NCBI GenBank assembly: GCA_027491035.1 | Contig: JAIXWZ010000242.1 | Span: 1 to 59,121, forward strand | From: Comamonadaceae bacterium | Lineage (GTDB): Bacteria > Pseudomonadota > Gammaproteobacteria > Burkholderiales > Burkholderiaceae_C | Length of the DNA: 59,121 nucleotides | Reading direction: 5' to 3' | Shown here: positions 18,443-27,270 of the stretch, in pieces | Numbering within the stretch: the stretch's first letter is position 1 | Layout of the letters: the number at the start of each line of letters is the position of its first letter | The notes under the pieces: generated by a model | What the model saw: only the letters and a program-made list of their open reading frames with translations | Told to the model about the DNA's origin: nothing | The model's database searches: none | Translations under genes and position numbers: made by a program

Positions 18443-18736
18443 ATGCCCAAAGCCTATTGGATCAGCGCCTACCAGGCCATACACGATGATGCGGCCTTGC
18501 AGGCCTACGCCAAGCTCGCGGGGCCTGCCTTGCAAGCCGCTGGGGGTCGGGCCCTGGCCCGTGGCGTGCCCGCTGCCGTCAAAGAGCAGGGCAAGGCCAT
18601 GCGCACGGTCGTCTTTGAGTTCGACAGCGTGCAGGCGGCCCTGGCCGCTTACGAAAGCGCCGCTTACAAAGAGGCTTTGGCGGCACTGGGCACGAATGCA
18701 GCCGTGCGGGACATTCGCATCATCGAAGGCCTGTGA
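18443..18736 (+). CDS. DUF1330 domain-containing protein
   Basis: A 97-residue small protein of the DUF1330 family (dimeric ferredoxin-like alpha/beta barrel fold). The start MPKAYWISAYQAIHDDAALQAYA and the central block VVFEFDSVQAALAAYESAAYKEALAAL are typical. Function in this family is unknown. It follows the RND pump by 27 bases and may ride on the same transcript. An in-frame ATG at 18431 is an alternative start, but 18443 begins at the family motif. Confidence 0.85.
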   Translation: MPKAYWISAYQAIHDDAALQAYAKLAGPALQAAGGRALARGVPAAVKEQGKAMRTVVFEFDSVQAALAAYESAAYKEALAALGTNAAVRDIRIIEGL

Positions 18737-18745
18737 CGCGGCCGA

Positions 18746-20035
18746 TCAGATCACGCCGCCAAACATCATCACGTCAACGCTCTGCCCTTGAGCCACCGGC
18801 CCCTGCATGTGGTGCAGGACGATCAGGCCGTTGGCCCTGTCCATGGAGCTGAGCACGCCCGAGCCCTGGTCGCCCGTGGTGCGCACCTGCAACTGACCTT
18901 GCCCATCGGTGTCGACCCAGCCCCGCTGGTATTCGGTGCGCCCCGGTTTTTTTCGCAAGTTCTGCGCACTGCGGGCCTTGAGCAGGGGCGGCGGCGCATC
19001 GGTGCAGCCCATCATCTGCAGCAAGGCGGGCCGCACAAAGGCCAGGAAGGTGACCATCACTGCCACGGGGTTGCCCGGCAGCCCGAACATGACCGTGCTG
19101 CGCTCTGCGGTCTTGATGCGCCCCACCGCCATCGGTCGCCCCGGCCGCATGGCCACGCGCCAGAACACCACATCGCCGAGTTCACGCATCATGGCTTTGG
19201 TGTGATCGGCCTCGCCGACGCTGACCCCGCCCGAGCTGATGATGGCATCGGCCTCGCGGGCTGCCCGTTCAAAGGTGGCGCGCAGCTGCGCCGGGTCGTC
19301 GGCCACCAGGCCCAGATCGATCACCTCGCAGCCCAGACCCTGCAGCAGGCCGATCAGGGTGTAGCGGTTGCTGTCGTAAACCGCACCCTCCCGTGGCGCC
19401 TGGCCCGGCAAAACAATCTCGTCGCCAGTAGAAAAGCAGGCCACCTTAAGCCGCCGGTAAACGCCCAGCGTGCTCAGGCCCAGTGAGGCGGCCAAGCCCA
19501 ACTGGGCTGGTGCGAGCCTTTGCCCCCGCCGCAGGGCCGCCTGACCGCGCTGGAGGTCTTCGCCTCGCAGGCGGCGGTTGTCCCCCCGGCGCAGCACGTT
19601 GGCCGGCACGGTCACGCTCAGTCCGTCGGGGCTGAGCTGAGCCAATTCCTGCGGCAGCACCGTATCGAGCCCGGCGGGCATCACGGCCCCGGTCATGATC
19701 TTGATGCACTCGCCCGGGCCGATTGTGGCTGTGGCCAGTGTGGAGCGCCCGGCCCAAGCGGTGGCGGCCACGCGCAAGCTCAAGGGCTGCGGTGAGTCGA
19801 GCTGCACGCCGGCAAAGGCGTAGCCGTCCATCGCCGAGTTGTCATGCGGTGGCACATCGATCGGGCAGATCAGGTCGCCGGCCAGGATGCGGTTCAGGCC
19901 CTCGAGCAGGTCGACGTCCTGCGTCTCTTGGATCGGGCTGACGAGCTCGCGCAAAAAAGCCTGCACCTGGGCCACCGGCAGCGATTGCGGGTCGTAGCCT
20001 TCCAACTGAGCGGCAATTTCTTCAAGCGTTTTCAT
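18746..20035 (-). CDS. moeA: molybdopterin molybdotransferase MoeA
   Basis: A 429-residue enzyme that inserts molybdate into adenylylated molybdopterin. The N-terminus has the lobe PIDVPPHDNSAMDGYA, the MPT-binding core has IISSGGVSVGEADHTK, and the C-terminal domain carries FGLPGNPVAVMVTF. The length is standard (E. coli MoeA 411). Its start overlaps the mobA stop by four bases (20032-20035), and moaA-mobA-moeA form one minus-strand operon. Confidence 0.95.
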   Translation of the reverse strand: MKTLEEIAAQLEGYDPQSLPVAQVQAFLRELVSPIQETQDVDLLEGLNRILAGDLICPIDVPPHDNSAMDGYAFAGVQLDSPQPLSLRVAATAWAGRSTLATATIGPGECIKIMTGAVMPAGLDTVLPQELAQLSPDGLSVTVPANVLRRGDNRRLRGEDLQRGQAALRRGQRLAPAQLGLAASLGLSTLGVYRRLKVACFSTGDEIVLPGQAPREGAVYDSNRYTLIGLLQGLGCEVIDLGLVADDPAQLRATFERAAREADAIISSGGVSVGEADHTKAMMRELGDVVFWRVAMRPGRPMAVGRIKTAERSTVMFGLPGNPVAVMVTFLAFVRPALLQMMGCTDAPPPLLKARSAQNLRKKPGRTEYQRGWVDTDGQGQLQVRTTGDQGSGVLSSMDRANGLIVLHHMQGPVAQGQSVDVMMFGGVI

Positions 20036-20649
20036 GAACCCTCCAGTTGCCTAAGTTGCTCGAGGGTGTTGGCGTTGTAGAAGGCGCGCGGATCGTCGTG
20101 GGCTTGGTCAAAGACCACCCGCGCGGCCCGCTCGCTGGCGGTCCAGGCGTCGATCTTGCGGCCGCCGCCAGCGATAAAGGCGCGCAGGCTGTTGCGCAAC
20201 GTGACCTTGATGAGGCAAAAGACGGGTTGATGGCGCACCTGCCCGTCTTCTTCTGCCGCTGCGGCCATGGCCAGATTGCAGCCCTGGCTGTCCAGGGCCT
20301 GGGCCAGTCGCTCAACCAGGTCGGGCGGAAACAGCGGCGTGTCGCAGGCCACCGTGCACAGGTAGGGGCTCTGGCAGTTGTCGAGGCCTGCCAGAAAGCC
20401 GGCCAGCGGGCCGGCAAATTCGCCCGCATCGGCGCTGTCGGGCCAGACCGGTGCCCCCCAGGCCGCGTACTCTTGCAGATGCCGATTGGCGTTGATGGCG
20501 GCTGTGCCCACCTGCACGGCCAGCCGGCTCAAGCAGTGGCGCGCCAGCGGCTCGCCGCGAAAGCTCTGCATGCCTTTGTCGAGCCCGCCCATGCGCAAGC
20601 CGCGCCCGCCGGCCAGCACCAGGCCCGTGATGTCGCCAGCCGATGGCAT
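20032..20649 (-). CDS. mobA: molybdenum cofactor guanylyltransferase MobA
   Basis: A 205-residue nucleotidyltransferase that converts Mo-molybdopterin to the guanine dinucleotide form used by DMSO-reductase-type enzymes. The GTP-binding signature LAGGRGLRMGGLDKG is at about 12-26, and the downstream segment VACDTPLFPPDL holds the Mg-binding Asp. The ATG abuts the moaA stop with no gap, and its stop overlaps the moeA start, so the operon is translationally coupled. The genome should therefore use bis-MGD enzymes. Confidence 0.94.
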   Translation of the reverse strand: MPSAGDITGLVLAGGRGLRMGGLDKGMQSFRGEPLARHCLSRLAVQVGTAAINANRHLQEYAAWGAPVWPDSADAGEFAGPLAGFLAGLDNCQSPYLCTVACDTPLFPPDLVERLAQALDSQGCNLAMAAAAEEDGQVRHQPVFCLIKVTLRNSLRAFIAGGGRKIDAWTASERAARVVFDQAHDDPRAFYNANTLEQLRQLEGS

Positions 20650-21771
20650 TTAGCCTCCGATGTAGCTCATTTCCACCCGGCGCTCGCCGGCTGCGGCCGA
20701 TCCACTGGCGCGCAGTTGGGAATAGCGGTCGCTGCGCTGCTGCCAGATCAGGCCAATGGCCCCGGCAATCTGCTCGTCGCTGTAGGCGCCTCGCAGCAGC
20801 GCGCGCAAATCGTGCCCCTGACTGGCGAACAGACACAGGAAGAGCTTGCCCTCGGTGGACAGCCGGGCCCGGTTGCAACTGCCGCAAAAAGCCTGGGTGA
20901 CGCTGCTGATCACCCCAATCTCGCCTTGCCCGTCGGCATAGCGCCAGCGCTGGGCGGTCTCGCCTGGCTCGCTGGCCTCCAGCGGCTGCAGCGCGAAGTG
21001 CTGTGCGATGCGCTCGACCACCTGCGCCGATGGCAGAACCTCGTCCATGCGCCAGCCGTTGGTCGCGCCCACGTCCATGTATTCGATAAAGCGCAGCACA
21101 CTGCCGGTGCCGCGGAAATGGCGTGCCATGGGCACGATCTCGTGGTCATTGGTGCCGCGCTTGACCACCATGTTGACTTTGAGCGGCGCCAGCCCCACGT
21201 TTTGGGCCACCTCGATGCCGTGCAGCACGTCGGCCACCGGAAAGTCCACATCGTTCATGCGCCGAAAGACCGTATCGTCCAGGCCGTCCAGGCTCACCGT
21301 CACCCGCCGCAGGCCAGCGTCCTTGAGCGCTTGGGCCTTCTTGGCCAGCAGCGAGCCATTGGTGGTCAGCGTGATGTCGAGCGGCTGGCCCTGCGGCGTG
21401 CGCAGCTCGGCCAGCATGGTGATCAGCACCTCGATGTTCTTGCGCAGCAGCGGCTCGCCGCCGGTCAGGCGGATCTTGCGCACGCCGTGCGCAACAAAGA
21501 GACGGGCCAGGCGGGTGATCTCCTCAAAGCTCAGCAGCGAACTCTGGGGCAAAAAGACATAGTCCTTGTCGAACACCTCGCGCGGCATGCAGTAGCTGCA
21601 GCGGAAATTGCAGCGGTCGGTCACGCTGATGCGCAGGTCGTGTAGTGGCCGGTGCAGGCGGTCGGCAACATGCCCCGTTGGGGCCGAAGGGTGCGCCGGG
21701 ATGGCCGGCATTTCGCTGGCGTAGCGCAGGTCGGCGATGGCGATGCGCCGGTTCGGTGTGGGATCACTCAT
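20650..21771 (-). CDS. moaA: GTP 3',8-cyclase MoaA
   Basis: A 373-residue radical-SAM enzyme that starts molybdopterin synthesis from GTP. The N-terminal [4Fe-4S] motif is C54-x3-C58-x2-C61 (CNFRCSYC). The second cluster uses C296-x2-C299-x13-C313 ([18 protein letters not shown]). The protein ends in the conserved double Gly (MSYIGG), which contributes to the active site. ATG 21771 was chosen; about 35 residues precede the core, slightly longer than E. coli MoaA. It begins the moaA-mobA-moeA operon, downstream of the tetronate gene block (60 bases from the SDR stop). Confidence 0.96.
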   Translation of the reverse strand: MSDPTPNRRIAIADLRYASEMPAIPAHPSAPTGHVADRLHRPLHDLRISVTDRCNFRCSYCMPREVFDKDYVFLPQSSLLSFEEITRLARLFVAHGVRKIRLTGGEPLLRKNIEVLITMLAELRTPQGQPLDITLTTNGSLLAKKAQALKDAGLRRVTVSLDGLDDTVFRRMNDVDFPVADVLHGIEVAQNVGLAPLKVNMVVKRGTNDHEIVPMARHFRGTGSVLRFIEYMDVGATNGWRMDEVLPSAQVVERIAQHFALQPLEASEPGETAQRWRYADGQGEIGVISSVTQAFCGSCNRARLSTEGKLFLCLFASQGHDLRALLRGAYSDEQIAGAIGLIWQQRSDRYSQLRASGSAAAGERRVEMSYIGG

Positions 21772-21830
21772 GGCAGGGTTTGATTTTGCCCCAGACTTTG
21801 CCCCAGACCGTAGCCTGCTGGCCACTGCGC

Positions 21831-22592
21831 TCAAACGCAGCGGGCGCCATCGACCTCAATGCACACGCCCGAGATGAAAGCGGCCTCATCACTGGCCAAG
21901 AACAGCGCGGCGTTGGCCACATCCAGGGCGGTGGAGAAGCGACCCAGCGGTATGGTGGAGCGAAAGCGAGCCAGTCGCTCTTCGGTCAATTCGCCGCCGG
22001 CAAACAGCTCACCCATGCCGGTGGTCGGGTTCATGACAGGGTTGAGGCAGTTGACGCGGATATTGTCTGGGCCCAGCTCGGCCGCCAGGGACTTGCTGGT
22101 GACGATGGCCGCTCCCTTGGAGCCGTTGTACCAGGTCAGGCCGGGGCGGGGGCGCACCCCTGCGGTCGAGGCGATGTTGATGAAGCTGCCGCCCCCCTGC
22201 GCCCGGAAGATGGGCACAGCATGCAGGCAGCTCAGGTAGATGCTCTTGACGTTGACGGCGTAGCAGCGATCGAACTCTTCTTCGCTCACGTTCAGTGCGC
22301 TCTGGTTGCGGTGGGTCCAGCCGGCGTTGTTGACCATCACATCGAGGCGGCCAAACTGCTGCACCGCGCAGTCAACGATGCGCTTCATGTCATCGTTGCG
22401 GGTGACATCTGCTGCGATGAAACAGGCGCGGCCCCCGGCCGCGTTGATCTCGTCACACACCCGCTGCCCGCCCGCGGGCACCAAGTCGTTGACGACGATC
22501 GCAGCGCCTTCCTCGGCCAGCCGTTTGGCGATGCCCTCGCCGATGCCGCTGCCTGCGCCGGTGACGATGATGGATTTGTTCTTGAGTCTCAT
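21831..22592 (-). CDS. SDR-family NAD(P)-dependent oxidoreductase in the tetronate operon
   Basis: A 253-residue classical short-chain dehydrogenase. The cofactor motif TGAGSGIG is at 11-18 and NNAG at 88-91. The catalytic residues are Ser142 (NIAST) and Tyr155-x3-Lys159 (YNGSK). An acidic Asp36 after beta-2 (VVNDL) suggests NAD preference. It is the last gene of the minus-strand block that begins with the GntR regulator, 26 bases after dctM. The known L-threonate pathway (LtnD, OtnI, OtnK, OtnC) does not need a second dehydrogenase, so it may oxidise another stereoisomer or a precursor sugar or lactone. Substrate unproven. Confidence 0.88.
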   Translation of the reverse strand: MRLKNKSIIVTGAGSGIGEGIAKRLAEEGAAIVVNDLVPAGGQRVCDEINAAGGRACFIAADVTRNDDMKRIVDCAVQQFGRLDVMVNNAGWTHRNQSALNVSEEEFDRCYAVNVKSIYLSCLHAVPIFRAQGGGSFINIASTAGVRPRPGLTWYNGSKGAAIVTSKSLAAELGPDNIRVNCLNPVMNPTTGMGELFAGGELTEERLARFRSTIPLGRFSTALDVANAALFLASDEAAFISGVCIEVDGARCV

Positions 22593-22618
22593 GGTGTGAA
22601 GTCCGCAGGCTTTGAGGG

Positions 22619-24127
22619 TCAGCGCGAGGGTGCAGGAGAAGGCCCAATGGCCGGGGCCGGCGAGGGGCCGATGGCTGGAGCCGGGGAGGGCCCAATGGCC
22701 GGCGCAGGAGACGGTCCGATCGCTGGAGCGGGCGAGGGCCCGATAGCCGATTCAGCCGATGGCGATGGGCCCACGCCCGCAGCCGGCTGGGTCGGTGCGC
22801 CTTCTGCAGACGGACCGCTCGCCGGCTCGGGGGCCACCACGACCGGTGGTTTGGCATACACCGCATCGCGCAGGGCCAAGGAAATGCTGGGTACGTAAGT
22901 GATGATCATCAGGCAGCCGATGATCACCAGCACAAAGGGAAGCAGGTGGCCAATGATTCGGTCTAGCGATATCTTGGCCACTGTGCACGCGGCAAACAGG
23001 TTGACGCCAAAAGGCGGTGTGATCATGCCCAGAGCGAGGTTGACCACCATGATGATGCCAAAGTGCACCGGGTCGATGCCAAAGTGCACGGCCACCGGCA
23101 CCAAGATAGGGGCCAGCACGATGATGGCCGCCGAGGTCTCGATGAACATGCCGATCACAAACAGCGCCGCGTTCACCCCCAGAAGAAACAAGCCCGGCGA
23201 CTGCAAAATGTCCTTGAGCCACAGGCCGATCGCATCGGGCACGCCGGCGCGGGTAATCAGGAAGGCAAACAGCCCTGCGTTGGCGATGATGAACATGATC
23301 ACCGCGCTCGAAATGACGGATTTGCGCAGCACCGCCACAAGGTCGGCCCAGCGCAGCTCGCGGTGGATGAACAGGCCGATGATCAGGGCATAAAACACCG
23401 CCACCACCGAGGCCTCGGTGGGCGTGAACACGCCGCCGTAAATGCCGCCCAAGATGATGACGGGCATCAGCAATGCCCAGCCGGCGCTGAAGGTGGCGCG
23501 CGGCACGGACAGCCGCCCCTGGCCGTCGTTTTTGCCCCAGCCCTTGTAGCGGCAGTAGAGGTGAACGAAGAGCATCAGCGCGGCGCCGATCAGAATGCCG
23601 GGGCCAAACCCTGCAATGAACAACTCACCAATCGAGACTTCGGCGGCCACGCCGAAAAGAATCATGGGGATAGACGGCGGGATGATGACGCCCAGTTCGG
23701 CCGAGGTCGCTTGCAGCGACGCTGCGTAGCCCGTGGGATAGCCATGCCGGATCAGCGCGGGTATCAAGATGGAGCCAATCGCGAAGGTAGTGGCCACTGA
23801 TGAGCCCGAGACTGCCGCAAAGATCATGCAGGTCAGCACGCAGGTCATGGGCAGGCCGCCTTGCACGCCGCCAACCAGCGATTTGGCAAATTCCACCAGC
23901 CGGCGTGAGATGCCGCCCGTTTCCATCAGGTTGCCCGCCAGGATGAAAAACGGGATCGCCAGCAGCGGAAACTTGTCGATCGCGCTGAACATCTCTTTGG
24001 GCACCAAGATCAGCTTGCTGCTGTCAAACAGCGCCAAGCCCAGCACGGCAGAGCCGCCAATCGAGATGGCGATCGAAATGCTGAAGGCAAAGCACAGCAG
24101 CATGGTGATCAGGAGGGTCAGTGACAT
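22619..24127 (-). CDS. dctM: TRAP transporter large permease (DctM) with octapeptide-repeat tail
   Basis: A 502-residue membrane protein with about 12-13 transmembrane helices forming the ion-coupled permease of a TRAP transporter. The sequence MLLCFAFSISIAISIGGSAVLGL starts it, and PLLAIPFFILAGNLM, SGSSVATTFAIG and NLALGMITPPFGVNLF are family blocks. The usual length is about 425-430. Here a 70-residue Pro/Ala/Ser-rich extension follows, with five exact copies of AIGPSPAP. ATG 24127 was chosen at the family N-terminus; the frame extends upstream into the dctQ end without meaning. It acts with the DctQ and DctP genes just upstream. Confidence 0.93.
   Translation of the reverse strand: MSLTLLITMLLCFAFSISIAISIGGSAVLGLALFDSSKLILVPKEMFSAIDKFPLLAIPFFILAGNLMETGGISRRLVEFAKSLVGGVQGGLPMTCVLTCMIFAAVSGSSVATTFAIGSILIPALIRHGYPTGYAASLQATSAELGVIIPPSIPMILFGVAAEVSIGELFIAGFGPGILIGAALMLFVHLYCRYKGWGKNDGQGRLSVPRATFSAGWALLMPVIILGGIYGGVFTPTEASVVAVFYALIIGLFIHRELRWADLVAVLRKSVISSAVIMFIIANAGLFAFLITRAGVPDAIGLWLKDILQSPGLFLLGVNAALFVIGMFIETSAAIIVLAPILVPVAVHFGIDPVHFGIIMVVNLALGMITPPFGVNLFAACTVAKISLDRIIGHLLPFVLVIIGCLMIITYVPSISLALRDAVYAKPPVVVAPEPASGPSAEGAPTQPAAGVGPSPSAESAIGPSPAPAIGPSPAPAIGPSPAPAIGPSPAPAIGPSPAPSR
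22628..22747 (-). repeat. five 24-bp in-frame repeats in the dctM 3' end
   Basis: Five consecutive 24-base units each encode AIGPSPAP. The units differ at many third codon positions (for example GCT, GCG, GCC for Ala and ATC or ATT for Ile) while the peptide is identical in all five. Confidence 0.92.
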
Positions 24128-24185
24128 GGGGCGGCCCTGCGGTCTGGTGTCGGTGTATTGAGCTTTTCGTGAGCTTGTTTTGGGC

Positions 24186-24677
24186 TTATTGCGCGGTTTC
24201 GAGTTCTTCGGCGCGCGGATCGAGGTGGTTGGCCACAACGGCCAGCAGGCCCAGCAGCGCGCCGGCCGGCACAGCGGCATAGCCCCAGGACATCGACAGG
24301 TCCATGCTGGCAAAGGTTTGGAAGCGCACGCGGGTGATCAGCTCAATGCCAAAGTACAGCACCACAGACAGAAAGCTCAAGTTAAAGAGCGTGATGACCC
24401 AGCGCACGGTCTGCTTCCAATGTCCCCGCGAGAGTCGGAGCATGAGGTCGACCGACACCAGCGCGCCTTGGCGCAGCGCAGCGACGGTACCCAGCATGAC
24501 CATCCAGATCATCAGGCGGCGCATCGCCTCTTCGGTCCAGGTCGACGGCTGCTCGAAGACAAAGCGCGACACCACCTGCCAAAGGCCCAGCACACTGATC
24601 ACGGCCAGCACGGCGCAGGCGGCGTGCAGGCTCAGGCCGGTGGTGTAGCGATCGATCTGTAGGATGAGTTTTTTCAT
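24186..24677 (-). CDS. dctQ: TRAP transporter small permease (DctQ)
   Basis: A 163-residue inner-membrane protein with four hydrophobic segments. These include VLAVISVLGLWQVVSRFVF, the TWTEEAMRRLMIWMVMLG core that marks the DctQ family, and two later helices (VITLFNLSFLSVVLYFGIEL, AAVPAGALLGLLAVVANHL). It links the binding protein and large permease. It lies between dctP (80 bases upstream) and dctM (58 bases downstream) on the same strand. Confidence 0.92.
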   Translation of the reverse strand: MKKLILQIDRYTTGLSLHAACAVLAVISVLGLWQVVSRFVFEQPSTWTEEAMRRLMIWMVMLGTVAALRQGALVSVDLMLRLSRGHWKQTVRWVITLFNLSFLSVVLYFGIELITRVRFQTFASMDLSMSWGYAAVPAGALLGLLAVVANHLDPRAEELETAQ

Positions 24678-24757
24678 GGCCCTGCGTCCTGAGGTTTAAA
24701 CGCAACTTGCAAGCAGGGTGCAGCCGTACCCACGGCCGCACCCTGCCCGATGCGGTT

Positions 24758-25732
24758 TCAGCGAACAGCCTGAATCGCCGCGATCTTGGCGGCGGTGAAC
24801 TCCTTGGCGTACTCTTGGTAGGCCGGGGTCACAGCCTTGCGAAAGCTATCGCCGTTGACTTGCCGGATGACCTGCATGCCGTCTTTCTCGAGTTGCGCGA
24901 TGCCGTTGTTCTCGTCGTCATTGACGCGCTTGCGCTGCGCAGCAGCGCCTTTCTTGCCCGCCTCAAGGAAGACGTTCTTGTCGGCGGCCGACAGTTTGTT
25001 CCAGACGGCCGGCGAGAGGATGATGACTGCTGGCGAGTAGACGTGGCCGGTGAGCGAGAGGTGTTTTTGCACCTGCGAGAACTTGGAGGCCAGGATCACC
25101 GGAATCGGATTTTCCTGACCGTCGACCGTGCCTTGCTGCAAGGCGGTGAACAACTCTGGGAAGGGCATGGGCGTGGGCAGGATGCCAAAGGTCTTGTAGC
25201 CGTCCATGTGCACCTTGTTTTCCATGGTGCGCATCTTCAGGCCTTTGGCATCGTCTGCGGTGCGGATCGGGCGCTTGCTGTTGGTCATGTGGCGAAAGCC
25301 GTTCTCAGCCCAGGCCAGCCCGATCAGGCCTTTGGCCTGCATGTTCTTGAGGAGATCCTGACCGATCGGCCCGTCCATCACCTTGCGGGCATGGTCGTAG
25401 TCGCGAAACAGGAAGGGGATGTCGACGATCTTGACTTCGGGCACGAAGTTGCCCAGCGGGCCGGTGGAGGTGTTGACCAAATCGAGCGTGCCCAACTGGA
25501 CCGCTTCAATCATCTCGCGCTCGCCGCCCAGCGCGCTCGATGGGAAGTGCTGGCACTTGTAGCGGCCTTGGGTGCCTTTTTCAATCTCCTCGCAAAACAC
25601 GGTGGAGCCTACCCCGTAGTGGGAGTTGGTTGGGACAGCGTAGCCGATGCGCAGCGTGGTCTGGGCTTGCGCACCCATGGCGGTCATCAGGGCGGCAACC
25701 GCCAGCGGCTTGAACAGAGAAGAAAAAGTCAT
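24758..25732 (-). CDS. dctP: TRAP transporter solute-binding protein (DctP)
   Basis: A 324-residue periplasmic binding protein. A signal peptide covers about residues 1-23, with probable cleavage after AQA (GAQAQTT). Family blocks include TLRIGYAVPTNSHYG, SALGGEREMIEAVQLGTLDL and the solute-anchoring region RTMENKVHMDGYKTFG with an Arg that typically binds a carboxylate. ATG 25732 has a good Shine-Dalgarno site (AAGGAG) 8 bases upstream. The genomic setting suggests an aldonate or tetronate ligand. Confidence 0.93.
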   Translation of the reverse strand: MTFSSLFKPLAVAALMTAMGAQAQTTLRIGYAVPTNSHYGVGSTVFCEEIEKGTQGRYKCQHFPSSALGGEREMIEAVQLGTLDLVNTSTGPLGNFVPEVKIVDIPFLFRDYDHARKVMDGPIGQDLLKNMQAKGLIGLAWAENGFRHMTNSKRPIRTADDAKGLKMRTMENKVHMDGYKTFGILPTPMPFPELFTALQQGTVDGQENPIPVILASKFSQVQKHLSLTGHVYSPAVIILSPAVWNKLSAADKNVFLEAGKKGAAAQRKRVNDDENNGIAQLEKDGMQVIRQVNGDSFRKAVTPAYQEYAKEFTAAKIAAIQAVR

Positions 25733-25791
25733 GGTGTGGTCTCCTTGGTTGAGGTCAATGAAAGGCCACTGAGGGCCGGTTGGGGGAAAAC

Positions 25792-26583
25792 TCAGCTTGC
25801 GTGTGCTTGGCGGTATCGGCGCCACCAGCCCAACCCCGCGCTCGTGCCGGCGCGCGGCCGGTACTCACAGCCAATATAGCCAGCATAGCCCAGGGTTTCG
25901 AGCAGGTCGAACAGATAAGGGTAAGACACTTCCCCTTCGTCGGGTTCATGCCGATCGGGGACGCCTGCGATTTGGAGGTGGCCGATGCCGTCAAAGTGGG
26001 TCTTGATGCGCATGGCCAGGTCGCCCTCGACGATCTGGCAGTGGTACAGGTCCATTTGCACCTTCAGGTTGTCGCGGCCGACCTCGGTGCGCACGCTGTG
26101 CGCATGGTCTTGGCGGTTGAGGTGGTAGCCGGGCATGTCGCGCCGGTTGATCGGCTCGATCATCACCGTGATGCCGTGCTCGCCGAGCCGGTCACAGGCC
26201 AGCATGAGGTTGTCGACGTAGGTGCGGTGCAGCAGCTTTGGATCGCAATCGGGTGGTTCAAGACCGGCCATGATGTGCAGGTTTTTGACCCCGGTGGCGC
26301 GGGCATAGACCAAGGCGGTGTCGATGGTCTGCCTGAATTGTTCGCGGCGATCGGGCAGGCACGACATGCCGCGCTCGCCGGCCGCCCAGTTGCCCGGCGG
26401 CAGATTGAACAGCGCTTGCTTCAGGCCATGGTCTTGCAGCGGCCGGGCGATGTCGTCGGGCGTGTGGTCGTAGGGAAACAGGTACTCGACCGCATCAAAG
26501 CCGTCGGCCGCTGCTGCGGCGAAGCGCTCCAGGAAGGGCACTTCGTTGTACATCATGGTCAGGTTGGCGGCAAAGCGCAGCAT
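25792..26583 (-). CDS. otnI: 2-oxo-tetronate isomerase (OtnI) / hydroxypyruvate isomerase family
   Basis: A 263-residue xylose-isomerase-like TIM barrel of the hydroxypyruvate isomerase family. The metal-site residues appear at Glu143 (MIEPINRRD), Asp178 (QMDLYHCQ), Gln204 (GHLQIAG) and Glu240 (GCEYRP), the spacing seen in Hyi. The context with LtnD, OtnK and OtnC points to conversion of 2-oxo-tetronate to 3-oxo-tetronate rather than hydroxypyruvate to tartronate semialdehyde. ATG 26583 begins the family motif MLRFAANL. The gene lies 11 bases after otnC. Confidence 0.87.
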   Translation of the reverse strand: MLRFAANLTMMYNEVPFLERFAAAAADGFDAVEYLFPYDHTPDDIARPLQDHGLKQALFNLPPGNWAAGERGMSCLPDRREQFRQTIDTALVYARATGVKNLHIMAGLEPPDCDPKLLHRTYVDNLMLACDRLGEHGITVMIEPINRRDMPGYHLNRQDHAHSVRTEVGRDNLKVQMDLYHCQIVEGDLAMRIKTHFDGIGHLQIAGVPDRHEPDEGEVSYPYLFDLLETLGYAGYIGCEYRPRAGTSAGLGWWRRYRQAHAS

Positions 26584-26594
26584 GTCTTTCTTTC

Positions 26595-27260
26595 TTACCA
26601 GGGCGTGCCAAACGTCTGCTGCAACTCTTGCAGTTGCTCGGCCGTCAGCGGCTGGGGGCGGGGATTGCACAGCAGCCACAGACGCGCGGTTTCTTCAAGT
26701 TCTTCGAGGATGGCCATGGCCTGCGCAGCGCTGTCGCCCCAGGCGACGGGTCCAAGTCGATCGAGCATCACGGCGCGAGGCGGCGTGCTGGCCACGCGCA
26801 GCAGCTCCCCGATACGCTGGGCGACCCGCGGGTCGCCGGGGCGGTGGTAGGGCAGCCACGGCACCGGGCCGACCTTCATGACCTGGTAGGGCGTGATCGG
26901 CGGCAAGATGGCCTGCTCGCTCCAGACGCCTTGCAAGGTCAGCCCCACCAGGTGCGTGCTGTGGGTGTGAAGCACGCAGCGGGCCTGGGTGGCGGCATAG
27001 ATGGATCGGTGCAGCGCCAGCGTCTTGCTGGCGCGCTCGCCGCCCAACTGCTGGCCGTCTTCGTCAACCCAGGCCAGCCGCTCGGGCTCAAGAAAGCCCA
27101 GACAGGCGTCTGTGGGTGTGATGAGGTAGCCGCGATCGAGTCGCAGGCTGATGTTGCCTGCGGTCGAATGCACGAGCCCGCGTTCGAAGAGTGAACGGCC
27201 GACCCGGCAGACCTCCTGCCGCAGGGGCTGCTGTTCGGGCGGGATGGGCACGCTGTTCAT
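26595..27260 (-). CDS. otnC: 3-oxo-tetronate 4-phosphate decarboxylase (OtnC), class II aldolase family
   Basis: A 221-residue zinc enzyme of the class II aldolase/adducin family. The phosphate-binding turn STAGNISLR is at 32-40, and the metal ligands His98 and His100 lie in CVLHTHSTH. Within this operon it should decarboxylate 3-oxo-tetronate 4-phosphate to dihydroxyacetone phosphate, the last step before central metabolism. It sits 10 bases after otnK and 11 before otnI. A generic fuculose-type aldolase is the alternative, made less likely by the neighbours. Confidence 0.86.
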   Translation of the reverse strand: MNSVPIPPEQQPLRQEVCRVGRSLFERGLVHSTAGNISLRLDRGYLITPTDACLGFLEPERLAWVDEDGQQLGGERASKTLALHRSIYAATQARCVLHTHSTHLVGLTLQGVWSEQAILPPITPYQVMKVGPVPWLPYHRPGDPRVAQRIGELLRVASTPPRAVMLDRLGPVAWGDSAAQAMAILEELEETARLWLLCNPRPQPLTAEQLQELQQTFGTPW

Positions 27261-27270
27261 GGTCGTGGAC

